Part shown: in pieces, positions 1-13,800 of the stretch
Numbering within the stretch: the first letter of the stretch is position 1
Layout of the letters: every line of letters begins with the position of its first letter
Assembly: GCA_000231825.2 (NCBI GenBank)
Contig: JH720336.1
Span: 686,101 to 750,100, forward strand
Length of the DNA stretch: 64,000 bases
Reading direction: 5' to 3'
Origin: Tetrahymena elliotti 4EA
Lineage: Eukaryota > Ciliophora > Oligohymenophorea > Hymenostomatida > Tetrahymenidae
The notes under the pieces: generated by a model
What the model saw: the letters and a program-made list of their open reading frames with translations, nothing else
Told to the model about the DNA's origin: nothing
Database searches by the model: none
Made by a program: the position numbers and the translations under genes

Positions 1-3000
1 TGTCCTTATTGCTGTAGCTATAGTAGCGCCTGGGAAAGTAATCAAAAAGTCATAGAATCCAGATTAAATGGGCATAATTATACCATTTTTTCCATAGTAA
101 TTATCTAAACTGCTAATCACTATCATTAATTTAGTATTGGCTGGAATAGGTCCGCCAGCTGCTGCCAAGTATGGATCTATATACAATTAATCAGGAGTCT
201 CAATTGTAACTAAATTACTCTTTAATAAAAAAATAATTATAAAAATATTTAAAAATGAGCAACATTTACTGCATCAACTTTACAAGTTTTAGATGGAAGC
301 TAGTTGTTATAATATATACTTAAATCAAAATAACAATACAGTTAAGAATCTGCTTATTTTTTAAAATCAGGTGGCATTTTTATAGTGATAAAAGAACCTG
401 CTGCTAGGCTTGTAGGAGTTGTAATTAAAAATTCTAAAGGGCCAACATCTTCTGTATATAGCTTATTTCTAGTTTGTAGTAATTTTTCCCACTATTTAAT
501 TACAACTGGTGGTTACAGGGTAGGAGAATTAGTTTATCCTGTAGCAACTAGGTAGTTTAAAGGGACTTACTTTAAATACCATTATTTAATTTCCCAAGGA
601 CTTGGATTAGATATCATAGGATTTTTCAATCTAAAGTTAACAACTAAGGTAGTTCCATTTCTTTTCTAGAATCCATTTACAACATCTGTATAATCTAATT
701 TAAAAGGTCCAAAAGAGTGAACTAAAAGATAACTAGGAGGACCAGCAAAATAGTCGCACTTGAATTAATAACCATAAGGGTCAAAATGAGATGATTATAA
801 AATAGCATTTCTACAAATATTTTCTTTGTTTAAACCTGAAAATTCTGGTGGTACAATAATTTATATACACCCTCCATTTGGAATGTCTCTTAAAACATCA
901 TAACGAATTGTGTATTCTGATATTTCCCCTTATACTGTTGATGAAGCAGTAACTTCCATATTTGGATTAGGTATAGTTAAAGGAGTGAGTGTTTGGACAA
1001 AGTTTCCTAATTTAAACTAAGAAATAATACGAGATCTCCAATAAGTAAAACCATAAATTTCTTATGGAGTTTAAGTAAGTGCTGCATAAGGAGGAGTATT
1101 CATATTTATATATCCTAGTTTAGTTTGAAAAAAGAATATTTAACCATTTTCATCAGTTAATTTTAAAAAATTAAAAATTAAATATTTTTTTTTTACAAAT
1201 GAATAAAATTTGGATTAAAAATAAAATGATATTTTTCATATTTTATTGGCAATATTTTTTAATAAAATATATTTTTCCAATATTTTTTTTAAAATATTTG
1301 TTTATTCAAAATAAAATTTGCTTCGAAATAAAAAAATCATTTTTTATTTTTGTAAACTAAGAAGTTATTATTATTCATATTAAACTTGATCTAATAATAC
1401 TTTATTGCAAAATGAATTAAGGATAATATTTTTTTTAGAAAAATAAAATAAATTTAAAATATTTAAATTACCTGAGACCATAGTACCTGAGCTAACAGAT
1501 CCTGTTATGTGGATAAGAATTTGTTTAGCTGAATCATAACTGTCACATTTTATACTAACACCAGAGAAGCTGAATAATGAACAAAGGTCAATTCTTGGTA
1601 AAATCCAAGTTTCAGGGAATTAATATAAAATATGATCACCAGGTTAAAGTTGATGAGGGCCAGTTTGCAAACAAACATATAATGTACTTGGAGTATCGAT
1701 TATTGTTTATGAGAAGAATGGAGTACAAGAGGATGAAAGATCAACATAAACGGGCTTTTGATGGAAAGGAACTGACTAAATTTAATTTGTCATGTTTACT
1801 AAAATATAACTATTTTCATAAATTGGTCTTGTAACACCTGTATTATTGGATAAAATTTTAGTTTTTAGTTAATTATTTAAATAAAAATATGAATACCATT
1901 GGAAAAGAAAGTGGTTTCCACTCTCATATTAACTTATATTACTTCTTTCACTGCTGATGGGTTAAAAACATTAGGGATATGGATTTCGTAATCATCAGTA
2001 AACCCTGGACTTAAATTACTAACTATATCATCAAAATTTGTTATAATAATTTAAGCTGGATTTGGCTTTGTTCCTAAATATAATTAGCAGCTCAGCTTAT
2101 CGAATCCTGGTAAAATGCTTATCTTTTTACCTTCACATGGAATTTCAGTTCTTTATGGTTAACCAGTACCTTTATATTACAAAGTAAAATAATATCTTAA
2201 ATTGTTCCTGAACTAATTAAAACAATAGTATTTTTCTTGACAATAATAAATTGTAATTTAAAAATTTAATTAAATAAAAATTAATAGATTAATTTAAATT
2301 TTTTTTATATTACCTATAGAAGAATCAAATCCATTTTTAAATATTGTATCTATCTAAGTTGAGAATTCCAAAATAATTTTAGTGCTTTAATTTCCAGGAA
2401 TGTATGATTTTGGGATACCAAAATGATTAAAGTAGAAAATAAATACACTCATACCACATATATTTGTGTTACCAGAAAAACATCTTGAATCAGTTATGTC
2501 AGTATTCATTTTGTTTACACTATAAACCCAAAAGTTACGGAAGGAAGGAGGTAAATTTCTGTAAGCTTTTTAAGCACTCACTCTTTAAGACCCATCAGTA
2601 ATATCAGCAGAGAGAATGTAAGTTCCAGCTTAATTTATCTAAAAACCGTCTCTTGTTGTAGAGCTATCGTCGTTACCTCTATATCCAATTTAAAGCTTAT
2701 ACTGTTTATTAGCTATGATGCCATCTAGTTTTAAAGATTTTGGAAGTAACAGTGTAACTGTATCTCCTGATATTGTGCAATCTTCACAAATATCTCCGTC
2801 TATTGTACAATAAAGATAGCCTTGCATCACTAAATTATCCACATCATAAACTGTCTCTATAGTAAAAGGCTAAGAAACACCACCTCCAAAACTAACTGTC
2901 ATTATGCTTCCCTTAGCAAAAGGTAACGGTGATTCAAATTCCATTTTAAAGTAACCTCTTTCTCCCTCTCTAGCCAGTCTATCCTCAATAAAAAAGCTAG

Positions 3001-6000
3001 ACCAAATTGCCATAGTCGGGAAAATGTTTGGCCCATTTACAGGGAGTCCAGCAATAGGTAATCTTGAGAAATTTATCATAGTCTGTTTCAATCATAAAAA
3101 TTTTTAGAAATTAACTAAAAAAATAATTTAATCTTACATAAGTTGGAGCATCATTTTAAGTAGATTTTATATAATAATTCCCAGGATTCCAAGTAGCACC
3201 TTAAATAGGTGGAGATGTAGATCTGTATATTACGGAAATTAGTGTTTCTTAAGGAACTGATTAAAACTAAGAAATTGATAAATAAATGTCTGTTCCTATT
3301 AATGATTTCACACAAACAATGCTGCTTTCAAGAGAAAGTTGTGAAATTCCTGTTAAACCTTAAAATATAGTACAAGTACTAACAATATTTTTATAGCCTG
3401 GACTATTATTTGGAAGTTTAATCAAAAACTTACCACCAGCGGGTACGATTCTACAATTAATAAAGCTCAACCTAAAAATATATTAAAAAGAAATTTTCAA
3501 TGTATATTCTCAATTTTTTAAGCTTTAAAAATTTCATATTTTGTCAATATATTTTAAAAATAAGAAAAAGACTAATTAATACATTTAATCTAAAATTTGG
3601 AATTAATTTTGAAGAAAATTAATGGTATTTATTTAATTTAAATATAATTTTACTTGTAAACAACTTCAGATTCCCATTCCATATCAGTAGTTTAACTTCT
3701 AACTGGTATACCTGGGGTTTCATTGGGAAGAATTTCAACTTAAGTATTTAATATACCTCCATCTACATACTAATCAGATCTATTCCACTATACATATTTA
3801 GTTTTTAATTTAGATTACCAATAGTATCCTTTAAGAATAACACCTTAAATTTTGTTTGCATCTCCAAAGTCTATAATGTCATTTGCATTTTTAATATTAT
3901 TCAAGATCAAATTACTACCTAGAGGAACATTATTATTTAGTGTGATTAAATAATAAGTCTCTTTAGTTAAGTAGTAGTCTATATATTAAACTCTTCCACT
4001 AGCAGGTCCAAAGGTATAAGTAATTAATTAAACTGCAATTCTTCTGTAGGTATATCTATAGCTGGGGAAAATTATAATTATTGAATCTCCAGCACTAAAT
4101 GGGGTGTCATAAAACGTAGAACCCAAATTCCAAAGAGTGGAAACACAAATTTCTTAATTTTCTGGAAGGGAATTTCCGAAATCAGGTTTAGCTTAAATCA
4201 CAGGAGTGCTAGAAACAATAGAAGGATTATTCACAGAGTTAACAACTTTTACATAAATCGTATTCAGAATGTATGGATCTAGAATGTCAACTGTGTATGA
4301 AGAGTTTATTTACACATAACAAACTTTTGAAACATCTTCACACAATCTAATATTTGGTACATAAATTTCAATAGCAGTATTAGGGCTGATAGATCTAGAA
4401 AAACCTCTGACTTGAAGAATTACATTTTGTATAGCTGATCCTTAGAAAACATAGCAGTGAACATCAGGATGATCAGAGTCAGGGAATCCACATAAATTAC
4501 CTGAAATATAAACAGAGCAAGGTACATTAGAACTTTCAACACCTACGCTAATAGTTTGCCCAAGTTTAGAATCCCATCTTGAATTATATAAAATTTTTTG
4601 ATTCTCTTAAAAAATAAACAATAAATTTACTTGGAAGTATTTTCAGCATAAATGGTTTTAGTAGTCATGTTGAAATTAATTGCACCTTCATAAGGAATAT
4701 TTAAGCCTATTAAAATAAATTTATTGAAATAAATCTTTAATGCTTAAACATGTTTAAATACCTGTTGTTAATTAAGCTATGATGATATTTTCAGTATCTC
4801 CACTTTCAGACCCTGTAGTTTATACGTTTGCAGATGTAAAAGGAGGTATTTCAATATCCATGAGATAAAGGTCCTATTCAAGAGGTTAGTCTACATAATG
4901 TTATCCATTTCTAAATGTAAGAACTCTAAATAAGTACTTACCTCCAAAAGGAGGAACTATAACACTATCAATAGAAATAGGAAGATCACACTATCCTAAC
5001 CCATACTACTAATCTTTAGGATACTTAGCATAGTCAGATGCTTTGGGAGTATATATTCTGTAAATGTTTAAATTATAATTAACAGGGATAGTTTAAGAAG
5101 GATCACTACCAAATTTAGCAGCTATTGAAAATTTTAATTAGAAAAAAATTTAATTTTAAAAAAAATGTTAATGTTAATTTTGGATGAGACAAAGAAATTA
5201 AGATTATTTTATTTTACAATTAAAAAGATCATTTAAATTTTTTATCAAATTCAGCTAATTTTAAATTAGTCTTTTAAGTTTTTTCTCAAGAAATATTGAT
5301 AAAAACAAATAAAAAGATATTCTCTTTTATTAAAATTAAATGAGTAGTACATGAATATCTTAAAGATAAATAAGATAAAAAGGTATTATAAATTTAAAAA
5401 AATAGATTATGAAAAATAAATTATTGATTATGAATCAATTGTAAAATGTTTTTTACCTGAATTTTAACCAATTTATTAGTTTTAATTGAAAAAAGCTCCT
5501 TTGTTTCTCCATAAGAGAGGAATTTATAGAGATATTTAACCACTTTATGAAAGTGTAGTTAATGGTAATTCATTTCCAGGAGTTGGATATAGTCTAAAAT
5601 CTAATGGGATTGTTTAACTAAAAGTACCATTTGCCATTTTCTTAAAAAAATCGATTTATACATAGTTAAGACTGTTTACTTCTGATATAGCTAAACTTCC
5701 AGCATTGGTGTTTTGATCAATCTTAAAAGTTTTTGAATTTTAAGTAGTAAATGTTTCTATAACAAATGGACTATAGATTGCTGGTCTTCCTGGATTTACA
5801 GCATATACTTTAACTTAAATTTATTGTGAGAAAAATGTCTAGAATTGAGTAATAATAAGCTAAGAGCCAGAGCTCGCACAAGAAACATTTTCATTTCCAG
5901 CTATTTTAACATATAAATTATTTTTTAATTAACACTGAAAAATTAATTGAATGATTTTTATGATTAAAATGAATTAATTACCTGTTGGAGTAAGACCACT

Positions 6001-8699
6001 AATAACTCTACATAAAGGATCTAACTAAAATGTCCTTACTTATGGATCACTACTGATAGGAGCTAGAGTTGGGAAGGTAATAACAATCTTACCAGGATTT
6101 TAAATAGTATTTGTTGGTGTAAATGTAATTGTATAATCTATTCTTAGATTCATGTTTAAAGGATTACCAGAAACAGAAGTAGATTGAATCTATCCAGGTT
6201 AAATAGTTATACCAGATAATTAATTATAAAAGAGCTGCATCACATTTTATGTTCCTATTAATTTAATAAAGCATATTTAAAACAAACTTAAAATAATTTT
6301 TATTTATCATATTAAATATTTTTTATTTTGTAACAAATCAAAAGTAGTAGATTTAATTTATTTTCAAGATGAAAAAGAATACAATCTGTAAAATTAAAAA
6401 TTAAATAAATCAACTCTTTCTTAATTCGTACAAGTTTTTTTTTCTATTAAGTTAAATTAAATTAAGTTGATGTTAAAGGAAGAAAAGAAAAACCAATAAA
6501 ATATGTAGAGTATCAATCTTTTTATTTGAAAATGTAACTTTTTCTCTTAAAAGAGAGGTAAAGAAAATGTAAATCAATGAATCAATAAAATTAAGTTTTC
6601 AAAATATTTTTCTTTGAATTTGATTGAAATTTTCTTTAATAAAATTGAGTTTTAAAGAATATTTCTTTAGAATTTGTATTATCAGTGAATTAGAAAATTA
6701 ATAAAATAGAGCAAAATCTAATTTTTTCTCTTAGTGATTTTATTTGTTTTTACAAAGGGAGGATGAAAGAAAATAAATAAAATTGACAAAAATTAAAAAA
6801 ATTTTTATTTGGACTATAGTACTAGCTCTTTTAGATTTTTAGATGAAGAATAGGGAGTAATTATATTTACTAATAAATAAATTTAAATGTCATCAAATAT
6901 TTTTTTGAATAGATTTTTTATTTCTTTGAAATGAGATTTAGCAGGAAGTATGTAAGGAAATTTATAAAATTAAGAAAACAAATTTTTATTTATTAGTATT
7001 TGATTCTTTTCAATGATAAATAGAAAATTAGTCAGTAAATTTATTATTTTTTTTAAAAGGGTAAATTATTAACAAGAATTTTAAGTCATAAAATTTCTTA
7101 GTATTCAAATTACATTTTATTACTCTTTTAGAAAGTAATTAAAAAATATTAACCTATCTATGGGCAAAAATTGATTACTTAAATTAAGCTAAATACTGAT
7201 TCGTTTCTTTGATAGGTTTTTATAAATTCGATTACCATTTAAAGATATTTCTATGAGAACACTTGATGAACTCAATAAATGATAAAAAATATTTTATTAC
7301 CTGGAAAGAGTAACTCAACTATGAAGTCTGTATAGAAATCACTTGAAGTTGGATTTTTTATGTTTCTAATTTAGATGTTGTAGGAGCCAGGAGCTAGAGT
7401 TTATGAGATAGGAGAAAAAATCAAAACATTATCTCCATTATTAGCACAGTCTAAAAATTCTTGAGTCTCAACTATTTAACATATAGTATTTTCAAAGCTA
7501 TGATACTTAGGAAATCTTACTCTTATCCATGACTATGGAGGTAAGGTAACCACAGTACTTATCGTAAATTTGTAGTTAGTGATGTAGCCACCAAGATTAG
7601 AACCATCATTAGAAATAGATATTTAGTTACTTTGAACATATCTAGAGGTAAATGTTACTTTTCCAAAGCTTAAGTTTTGATCTAGAGGACTTGTTTCTAT
7701 GAATGTTTCTACTTTAAAGTGTCCAGATACTTAATTAGCACTTATAGAAGGATTTCTTATAAATTTAATAGTAATTTTTAAAGATCCAGCATTGATACCT
7801 TCAGAGATACCTGTAATTTTCAAAGATCTTTCTATCATGTCCCAAGTTGCAGTAAAGTATTTACTAGCTAGACTTCCATCTTGAGTTAAGAAAACTTCAT
7901 TTTAAGTAAGTGTGACTTGGTTTTTATCAGCTGTTACAAATGGAAAATCTGCATCAGAGAGCTGTAATGAAGTATTTTAAAGTGGATCGGTAAAAGTCGA
8001 AGAAGGGAATGTAATCTTAATCACTCCTTTTACTTTTAATCAAAAAAAAAAAATTAATCAGAAAAGTAGATATTAAGACAGACGTATTATAAATAAATTG
8101 TGGTCATTTAAAAAGACTTCAAATTCATAGTCAATTTGTGTAAGAATAATTTGTTTGGTATATTCATAATTTGAAAAATCATAATAAATAATTCTAAACT
8201 CTAAAGAAATCCTTTATTAATTTAATTATTTTCTAACAGGCTCAAAAAATTATAATTTAGATTTATTCTGTTCATTATATAAAATATCATATATTTTTTT
8301 ATTTACATGGAGGTAATCTATTCTACAAATTCATGTAAAAGGTGTAAGAAGATATTGCTCCCTCATTAGTTCTCTCAAGTACTACAGAGTTTGATTGATC
8401 AGGATTTATGATTCCTTTAATATTACAAAGTAGAAATAAAAAATTGGATCAATAAAATAATTAAAAAAGTAAATAATACTATATAAATTCATTTTATATT
8501 TATAATTATGGAATTAATTATTTTTATTGAAGCTATTTCATGCTATTTTAAAAAGACAAAGTGTTAAAGCAGAAAAAAAAACAACATACAATTCGATTAC
8601 TAAAAACATATATTGTAATTGTTGATAGAAAAAAATACCTGCTTCTAAGACAAAAAGCTATAGGTAGGCTATTATAAGCAATAGCAGCCTTTTAATCAT
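1..8699 (-). CDS. Giant secreted/surface protein, 5' part (left edge truncated)
   Basis: I do not recognise a named family. Fourteen exons join in frame: 8699-8639, 8414-8307, 8032-7301, 6254-5982, 5900-5457, 5121-4762, 4706-4631, 4577-3654, 3471-3138, 3082-2314, 2235-1897, 1837-1472, 1114-270 and 219-1, giving exactly 1,950 codons with no TGA and still open at base 1. The start at 8699 opens a typical signal peptide (MIKRLLLLIIAYLQLFVLEA). The rest is a chain of Thr/Ser/Pro-rich beta-type modules of roughly 100-150 residues that recur around phrases such as IRNIKNP, FIRNPS, KVVNSVNNPS and VYAVNPGRP, each followed by a statement like 'TFP' or 'IVPP'. That pattern suggests tandem Ig- or cadherin-like extracellular domains. 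No membrane segment lies in this part; it may follow beyond the edge. Introns run 50-357 nt except one of 1,046 nt (7300-6255). Gene model strong, function unknown. Confidence 0.85.
6255..7300 (-). other. Unusually long intron of the giant surface-protein gene
   Basis: Exon 3 ends ..TTTCCAG before GTAATAAAAT, and exon 4 starts after TTAATAG, keeping phase 1. The 1,046 nt between are A/T-rich with no convincing frame on either strand. The other twelve introns of this gene are 50-357 nt, so this one is about three times the next largest. It could hide a small RNA gene, but I see no structured or GC-richer island inside. Confidence 0.7.
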
Positions 8700-10815
8700 A
8701 ATTATAATAGATTTTGCAACTTTATCTCAAATAGAAAATGGAAATTTTTAGGTTATGTTTAAGCAATTTTTGTTTACTTAATATACTTTTAATACTTTTT
8801 ATACTTTTAATTAATTGATTATTTTTTTATAAGATATTTTAGATTATAATCGTTCAAAAGAAAATTTTGAAGACAGACTTTAATAAGTTTAAGAAATTCA
8901 TTCTATTTATACTTTCCAAATAAGATTTCTCTCAAAATAATTATTATTAAATGGTCATATTAATTATATAGAGTAACCCTAAATTAGTTCCTAAATATCT
9001 AAATAGTGGATCAAGATAATTATTATAAGGTTGCTTGAAAAATAATCTTATTATCTCTCATTATTTATTTGCTTTATCCTCAAAAATAAACTTGCTAAAG
9101 CTTTTTTAATAAAGATTTATTTCCAATCTTACTAAAAAAACTATCCATGAATTGCAATATTTTTAGATAAAATCTATCTTGAAAATAAACAAACAATTTG
9201 TGGCAATAAAAAATCTCTCAAGATAAATTTGGTAAATTAAATTATTTGTGGTTGATCAGATGATTTTATTTATATACAATATCTTCAGTTTAAAAACATC
9301 ATTCATTATAAATAAAAATTTAACCTGAAATCTTAAATCTTTCTAGTTTAAAGTTCTTTGTTTTTTTTTTTTGGTTTTTATATCTAAACCAAATTTGCTG
9401 AATAATAATTTAAAAAGCTTCTTTAATTAGAAATTGTAGAAAAAAATCTAAAAATATGAAGTCAAGCTGAAATTTAAAATGTTAGCTTAAATTAACAATA
9501 TTTGATTGCTTTAATTTGAATAATTATAATGAATTGTCAACTTTTCTAAATAAAGTAATTTTCATGTTTTGAGATCTAATTTAATATCTAATATTGTTGA
9601 GCATAAATTATTTATTTAACTCCAAAAAGAAAAGGTAAAATAAACCATTAATCAAATTCTAAATATAAATTATAGGATAAACTCCAAAATTTGAAGAAGA
9701 TATTTTAAAAAATAGACTACCTAAAGTAAAAAATCATAGCCTAAAATTTGCTCTTCTTTTTATAAATAATTAGTATAAATTATTTATCTTTCAATATAAA
9801 TTGAAATTTACTTAAAAATTAAATAACATATATTTTTAAATTTGATTAATGCTTGATCAACAATTATTGATTAATATTTGTGTATCTTTATCTTTAAAAA
9901 AAGTACACAGTAATTAATTTATTTCATTAAAAATAGACTTATTTTTTAAAGAATTCAAATAAATAATCAAATTGAAAGAGGTTTTTTTGAAGTAAAAAAT
10001 AATATATTTTGATATGAAAAATATTTAGTTGAAAATGAGAAAAAATAATTTTGAGATAGTACAATCAAATAAAATTAATTTTGTAAATTACTTATTTATT
10101 TTGAGTTAATTAATTATTGTTTTATGAAAAATAGAAAATTTTAGAATAAATCTTAATGTTAAAATTAATAATCAATATCTATCGTGAAAAACAAAAATAA
10201 AAATATTATTAATCTTTATTTTAATTAAAAATTGGCAATGATTATTTACAAAATTTAAGAGATGCATTAAGAAGTTAGTTAATTCTTTATTGTTGTAACA
10301 TAAATGCTTTATTTATTACATTTTAAATTAAAATTACTCAACAATAAGGAAAAAAAGAAATTGAGAGAGATCCAAATGTTTATGTGAGAATGAAAAATAA
10401 AAATTAGATATTTCTAATGATTTTTATCATCTCTTTGGATAATTAGCCATGAATTGTGATAAATATTGAATTTATGAATAAGATAATTGATATTATTTCA
10501 AGAAATTAACAGAAACTTTGTTAATTTTGAGTTAATATTGATCATGCATTTAATTGATTGTTTATTATTCAATTACCTGCTTGTTATTTTTACATTAAAT
10601 TAGCATTCACTAAATATAAAAAAATATATCTCAAAAATAAAGTCAAATACATTCAATAATTAACACAAAATATCATTTGTTTGATTGAAGACAAGTAGTA
10701 TAATTATATAAACACGAAGCTATTTAATTATTTTAGGAATTTAGTTTAAGTTTATTAGACCATAGAAAGCTAAATTATATCCTAAAAACAAACAAACTGA
10801 CTGTTCACATTCAAA
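8700..10815. other. Divergent intergenic region, 2.1 kb
   Basis: Very AT-rich DNA between two genes transcribed away from each other, so both promoters must lie here. I see homopolymer A and T runs but no supported coding frame, tRNA-like cloverleaf or defined regulatory motif. Confidence 0.6.
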
Positions 10816-13800
10816 ATGTGGAGTTAATGTAAATTATTTTCTTTCCTTATTTTCCTTTCATCTTTTTAAGCTAAGATTATTTTTAGAGATTTAGATTAGC
10901 TCATTTCCTGATTATGCTGATTCTGAAGAAAATGAATCTGTTTGTAACTCATAAGAAAATGCAAGTAAATCATAGAAAGAGAGTGTTTTACCACCACCTA
11001 ATCCTATACTGAATCATCGATATGGTGATGATGAAATTAAAACAGCTCTTAAAGTTGTTTTTAAGTAATTTATAATTGATATTAACTTTTATAGTTTTTA
11101 TCATTTATTTATCAATCAAGAATATTTAGTAATATAATATAATTTTAGGCCTCTACCTGAATTTTCATCAACAAACTAAGAGGAAAAGTTAGGAGGCAGA
11201 CACTTAAAATTTAAAGTATTTATTTTTAAAGCAATTATTAAATGAAACAAGGTTACAAACTATTTTTTATGAATTATAAAATGAGCTAAGAAGAGGATAA
11301 TAGTTTTAATATTATATATAGGCAAAGATTAGTTAAAAATTCAAAGAAGATGAAAAAGTAAACTCTAATTCAAATCAAACAGATGATGAAGAATAGCAAG
11401 AACTAGAAATTGAAAACATAGATGATGATTCACTTTATTCCTATTATTATAACTTAAAAGCACCCCAAGTCTATAAAAAATTTGATAATTCTAACTGTAA
11501 CTCAATTCCTTACTCTAAAAAAAAATATTTTGCCAGTTACTTTTGCAACGTAAGAAACATTATTTCAGATTAATCTGGAAAACTTCTAATGGAATAGAGT
11601 CTTTTAAAAAACATCTCCAACAAAAATATTGAGAAAGAAAAAGTTGATTTAGCTGAAGAAGCAAATACTTTAATGCTTGGGGCTGATACATAAAGTTAAT
11701 AAAGTTAGCAAGATTAGCTAAAAACCTCAACGACAGAATAAAGCACTCCTAAAAATATAAACTTAGGCAATAATTTTATTTCATTTGCATAGCAAATCCC
11801 TTCACCAATCAAAAGACAAAAAATTAATTCTAAACCAGGGGATCTGAAATTTGACTCCAATTTCGAGAGTGGAAACTTATTTGCTGCTTTCAAAGTTAAT
11901 AATTTTACATTATAATTTATTTGATAAGAAAAATTTAATTATTCTATTAATATCAATACAATATTTATTTAACTATATTTTATGCTAATCTTAAAAGATA
12001 AGTGAAAAAGAATATGACCTGATCTTGTAGAACGATATTAATTCTAAAGGAAATACTTAATGGTTCTTCTTTTCAGTTAGAAATATGATTAAAAACTAGA
12101 CTGTTAAATTCAACATTGTTAATTTTGTAAGAATAAAATTAATTTAGTTATTTCTAAAAAAAAAATTTTTTTTGACTAAAAAAATGACATATTTAATCAA
12201 TTAAGAAAAAAGTAATTCAATTTTTAGAAAAAAGAGAAGATGACATTTCTTTATTATCAAGAGTTATTAGTATTTTAATCTAATGAAATGATTTTGGTAA
12301 TAATAGATAGGGAATAAACAAGGCTTATAATTTATTGTTAAATTTTAAAATTGAATGAATATAAAAAAAGAATGAATTTAGACAAATAAAGAAAAATTCA
12401 ACAAATAACCTAAATCAATTTATTGCTTTTTCAATAAAAAATATTTTTAACTTAATGTGTAAAGCATAAAATCAAGCAATGAACTTAATATTATGAATCA
12501 TTGAAAATTTGATCATTTTATTCATTCAAATTTGGAAATAAAAAAAATAAACGATTTATTTTGAATTTATTAAAAAAAGCTAAAAAATGATTCACTTTTT
12601 AATTTTGGAATGAAACCTGTAGTTTTTTCTTAATAAGATAATACATAAAATGGAAGTAGCTGGAGTAGAGAGGGATTTGGTATTTAATATGAAAAAAGTA
12701 ATGTTTTGAGAGAAGGGAGCATTAGTAAGTATTATTACAAACTCTCTTTTTCATATTAGTTTAAATACACTAACGATACTGTTTATTTTGCTCATTGCTT
12801 TCCATATACTTTTTCTGATTTACAGAAATTCACCACTTCTTTATTGAATGATCCATAAAGAAAGTGCTTCATTTCCAAAAGGCTACTATGCTATTCAATA
12901 GCTAAAAATAAATGTGATATATTTACAATTACATCTTCTTCTTATTTTGACAATGAAAATGAATAGAAAGATAAAGAAAATATTAGCTCATTTCAAGATG
13001 TGCTTTCTCCACTCAAAAGACCTCATTAGGTAAATTATTATTCATGCTGTATCAATCAAATAAATAAATTTAAAAAAAGTTAAAAGATAAAAAGAAAATA
13101 GTTTTCTTAACGGCAAGATAGCATCCAGGAGAAACTCCAGCTTCATATATGATATAAGGTGTAATGGAGTTTCTTACTGATCCATATAATGAACAGGCTG
13201 CTTTCTTAAGAGAACATTTCATTTTTAAAATAATCCCTATGCTAAATCCAGATGGTGTAATCCATGGAAATTATCGTTGTTCACTAAGTGGCGTTGATTT
13301 AAATAGGTAATGGTCAAATCCATCAAGGGTAACTAAATAAAAAAAACTAATCTAAAAAATTATTTCATTTTGTATTAAATAAAATTAGGAACTACATCCA
13401 ACAATTTATTTTGCAAAAAATGCTATCATTAAATATTGTACAGAAAGAAAATGTAGGTTCTTATGTGATTTCCATGGTCACAGTAAAAAGTAATATTTTA
13501 GTTATTTTTTCAATGAATTTCTGAATCTTTATTTCAATTAAATTTAATCAATGATTTTAGAGATAAAATTTTGACTTTCTCTCTTAAATTGAAATTTTTT
13601 TTCTTTCTTGAATTTCGAAATGAAAATTACTAAAAAGAGATAAACATTTACTCATGAAATACTTTGATTAAATTTATTTAAATTTCATTTCACACTAAAT
13701 GTAAAACCATAGAAATTATATTTTAATCTACTTTAAATACTTAAGTGAGAATGGATGATATGCCTATAAGCTAATTTATTTTTCTTTAAAACTTAAAATA

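Noticed and set aside
1577..1834. Plus-strand 85-codon frame
   Set aside because: Antisense to exon 12 of the minus-strand surface protein, whose frame is protein-like and joins in phase on both sides.
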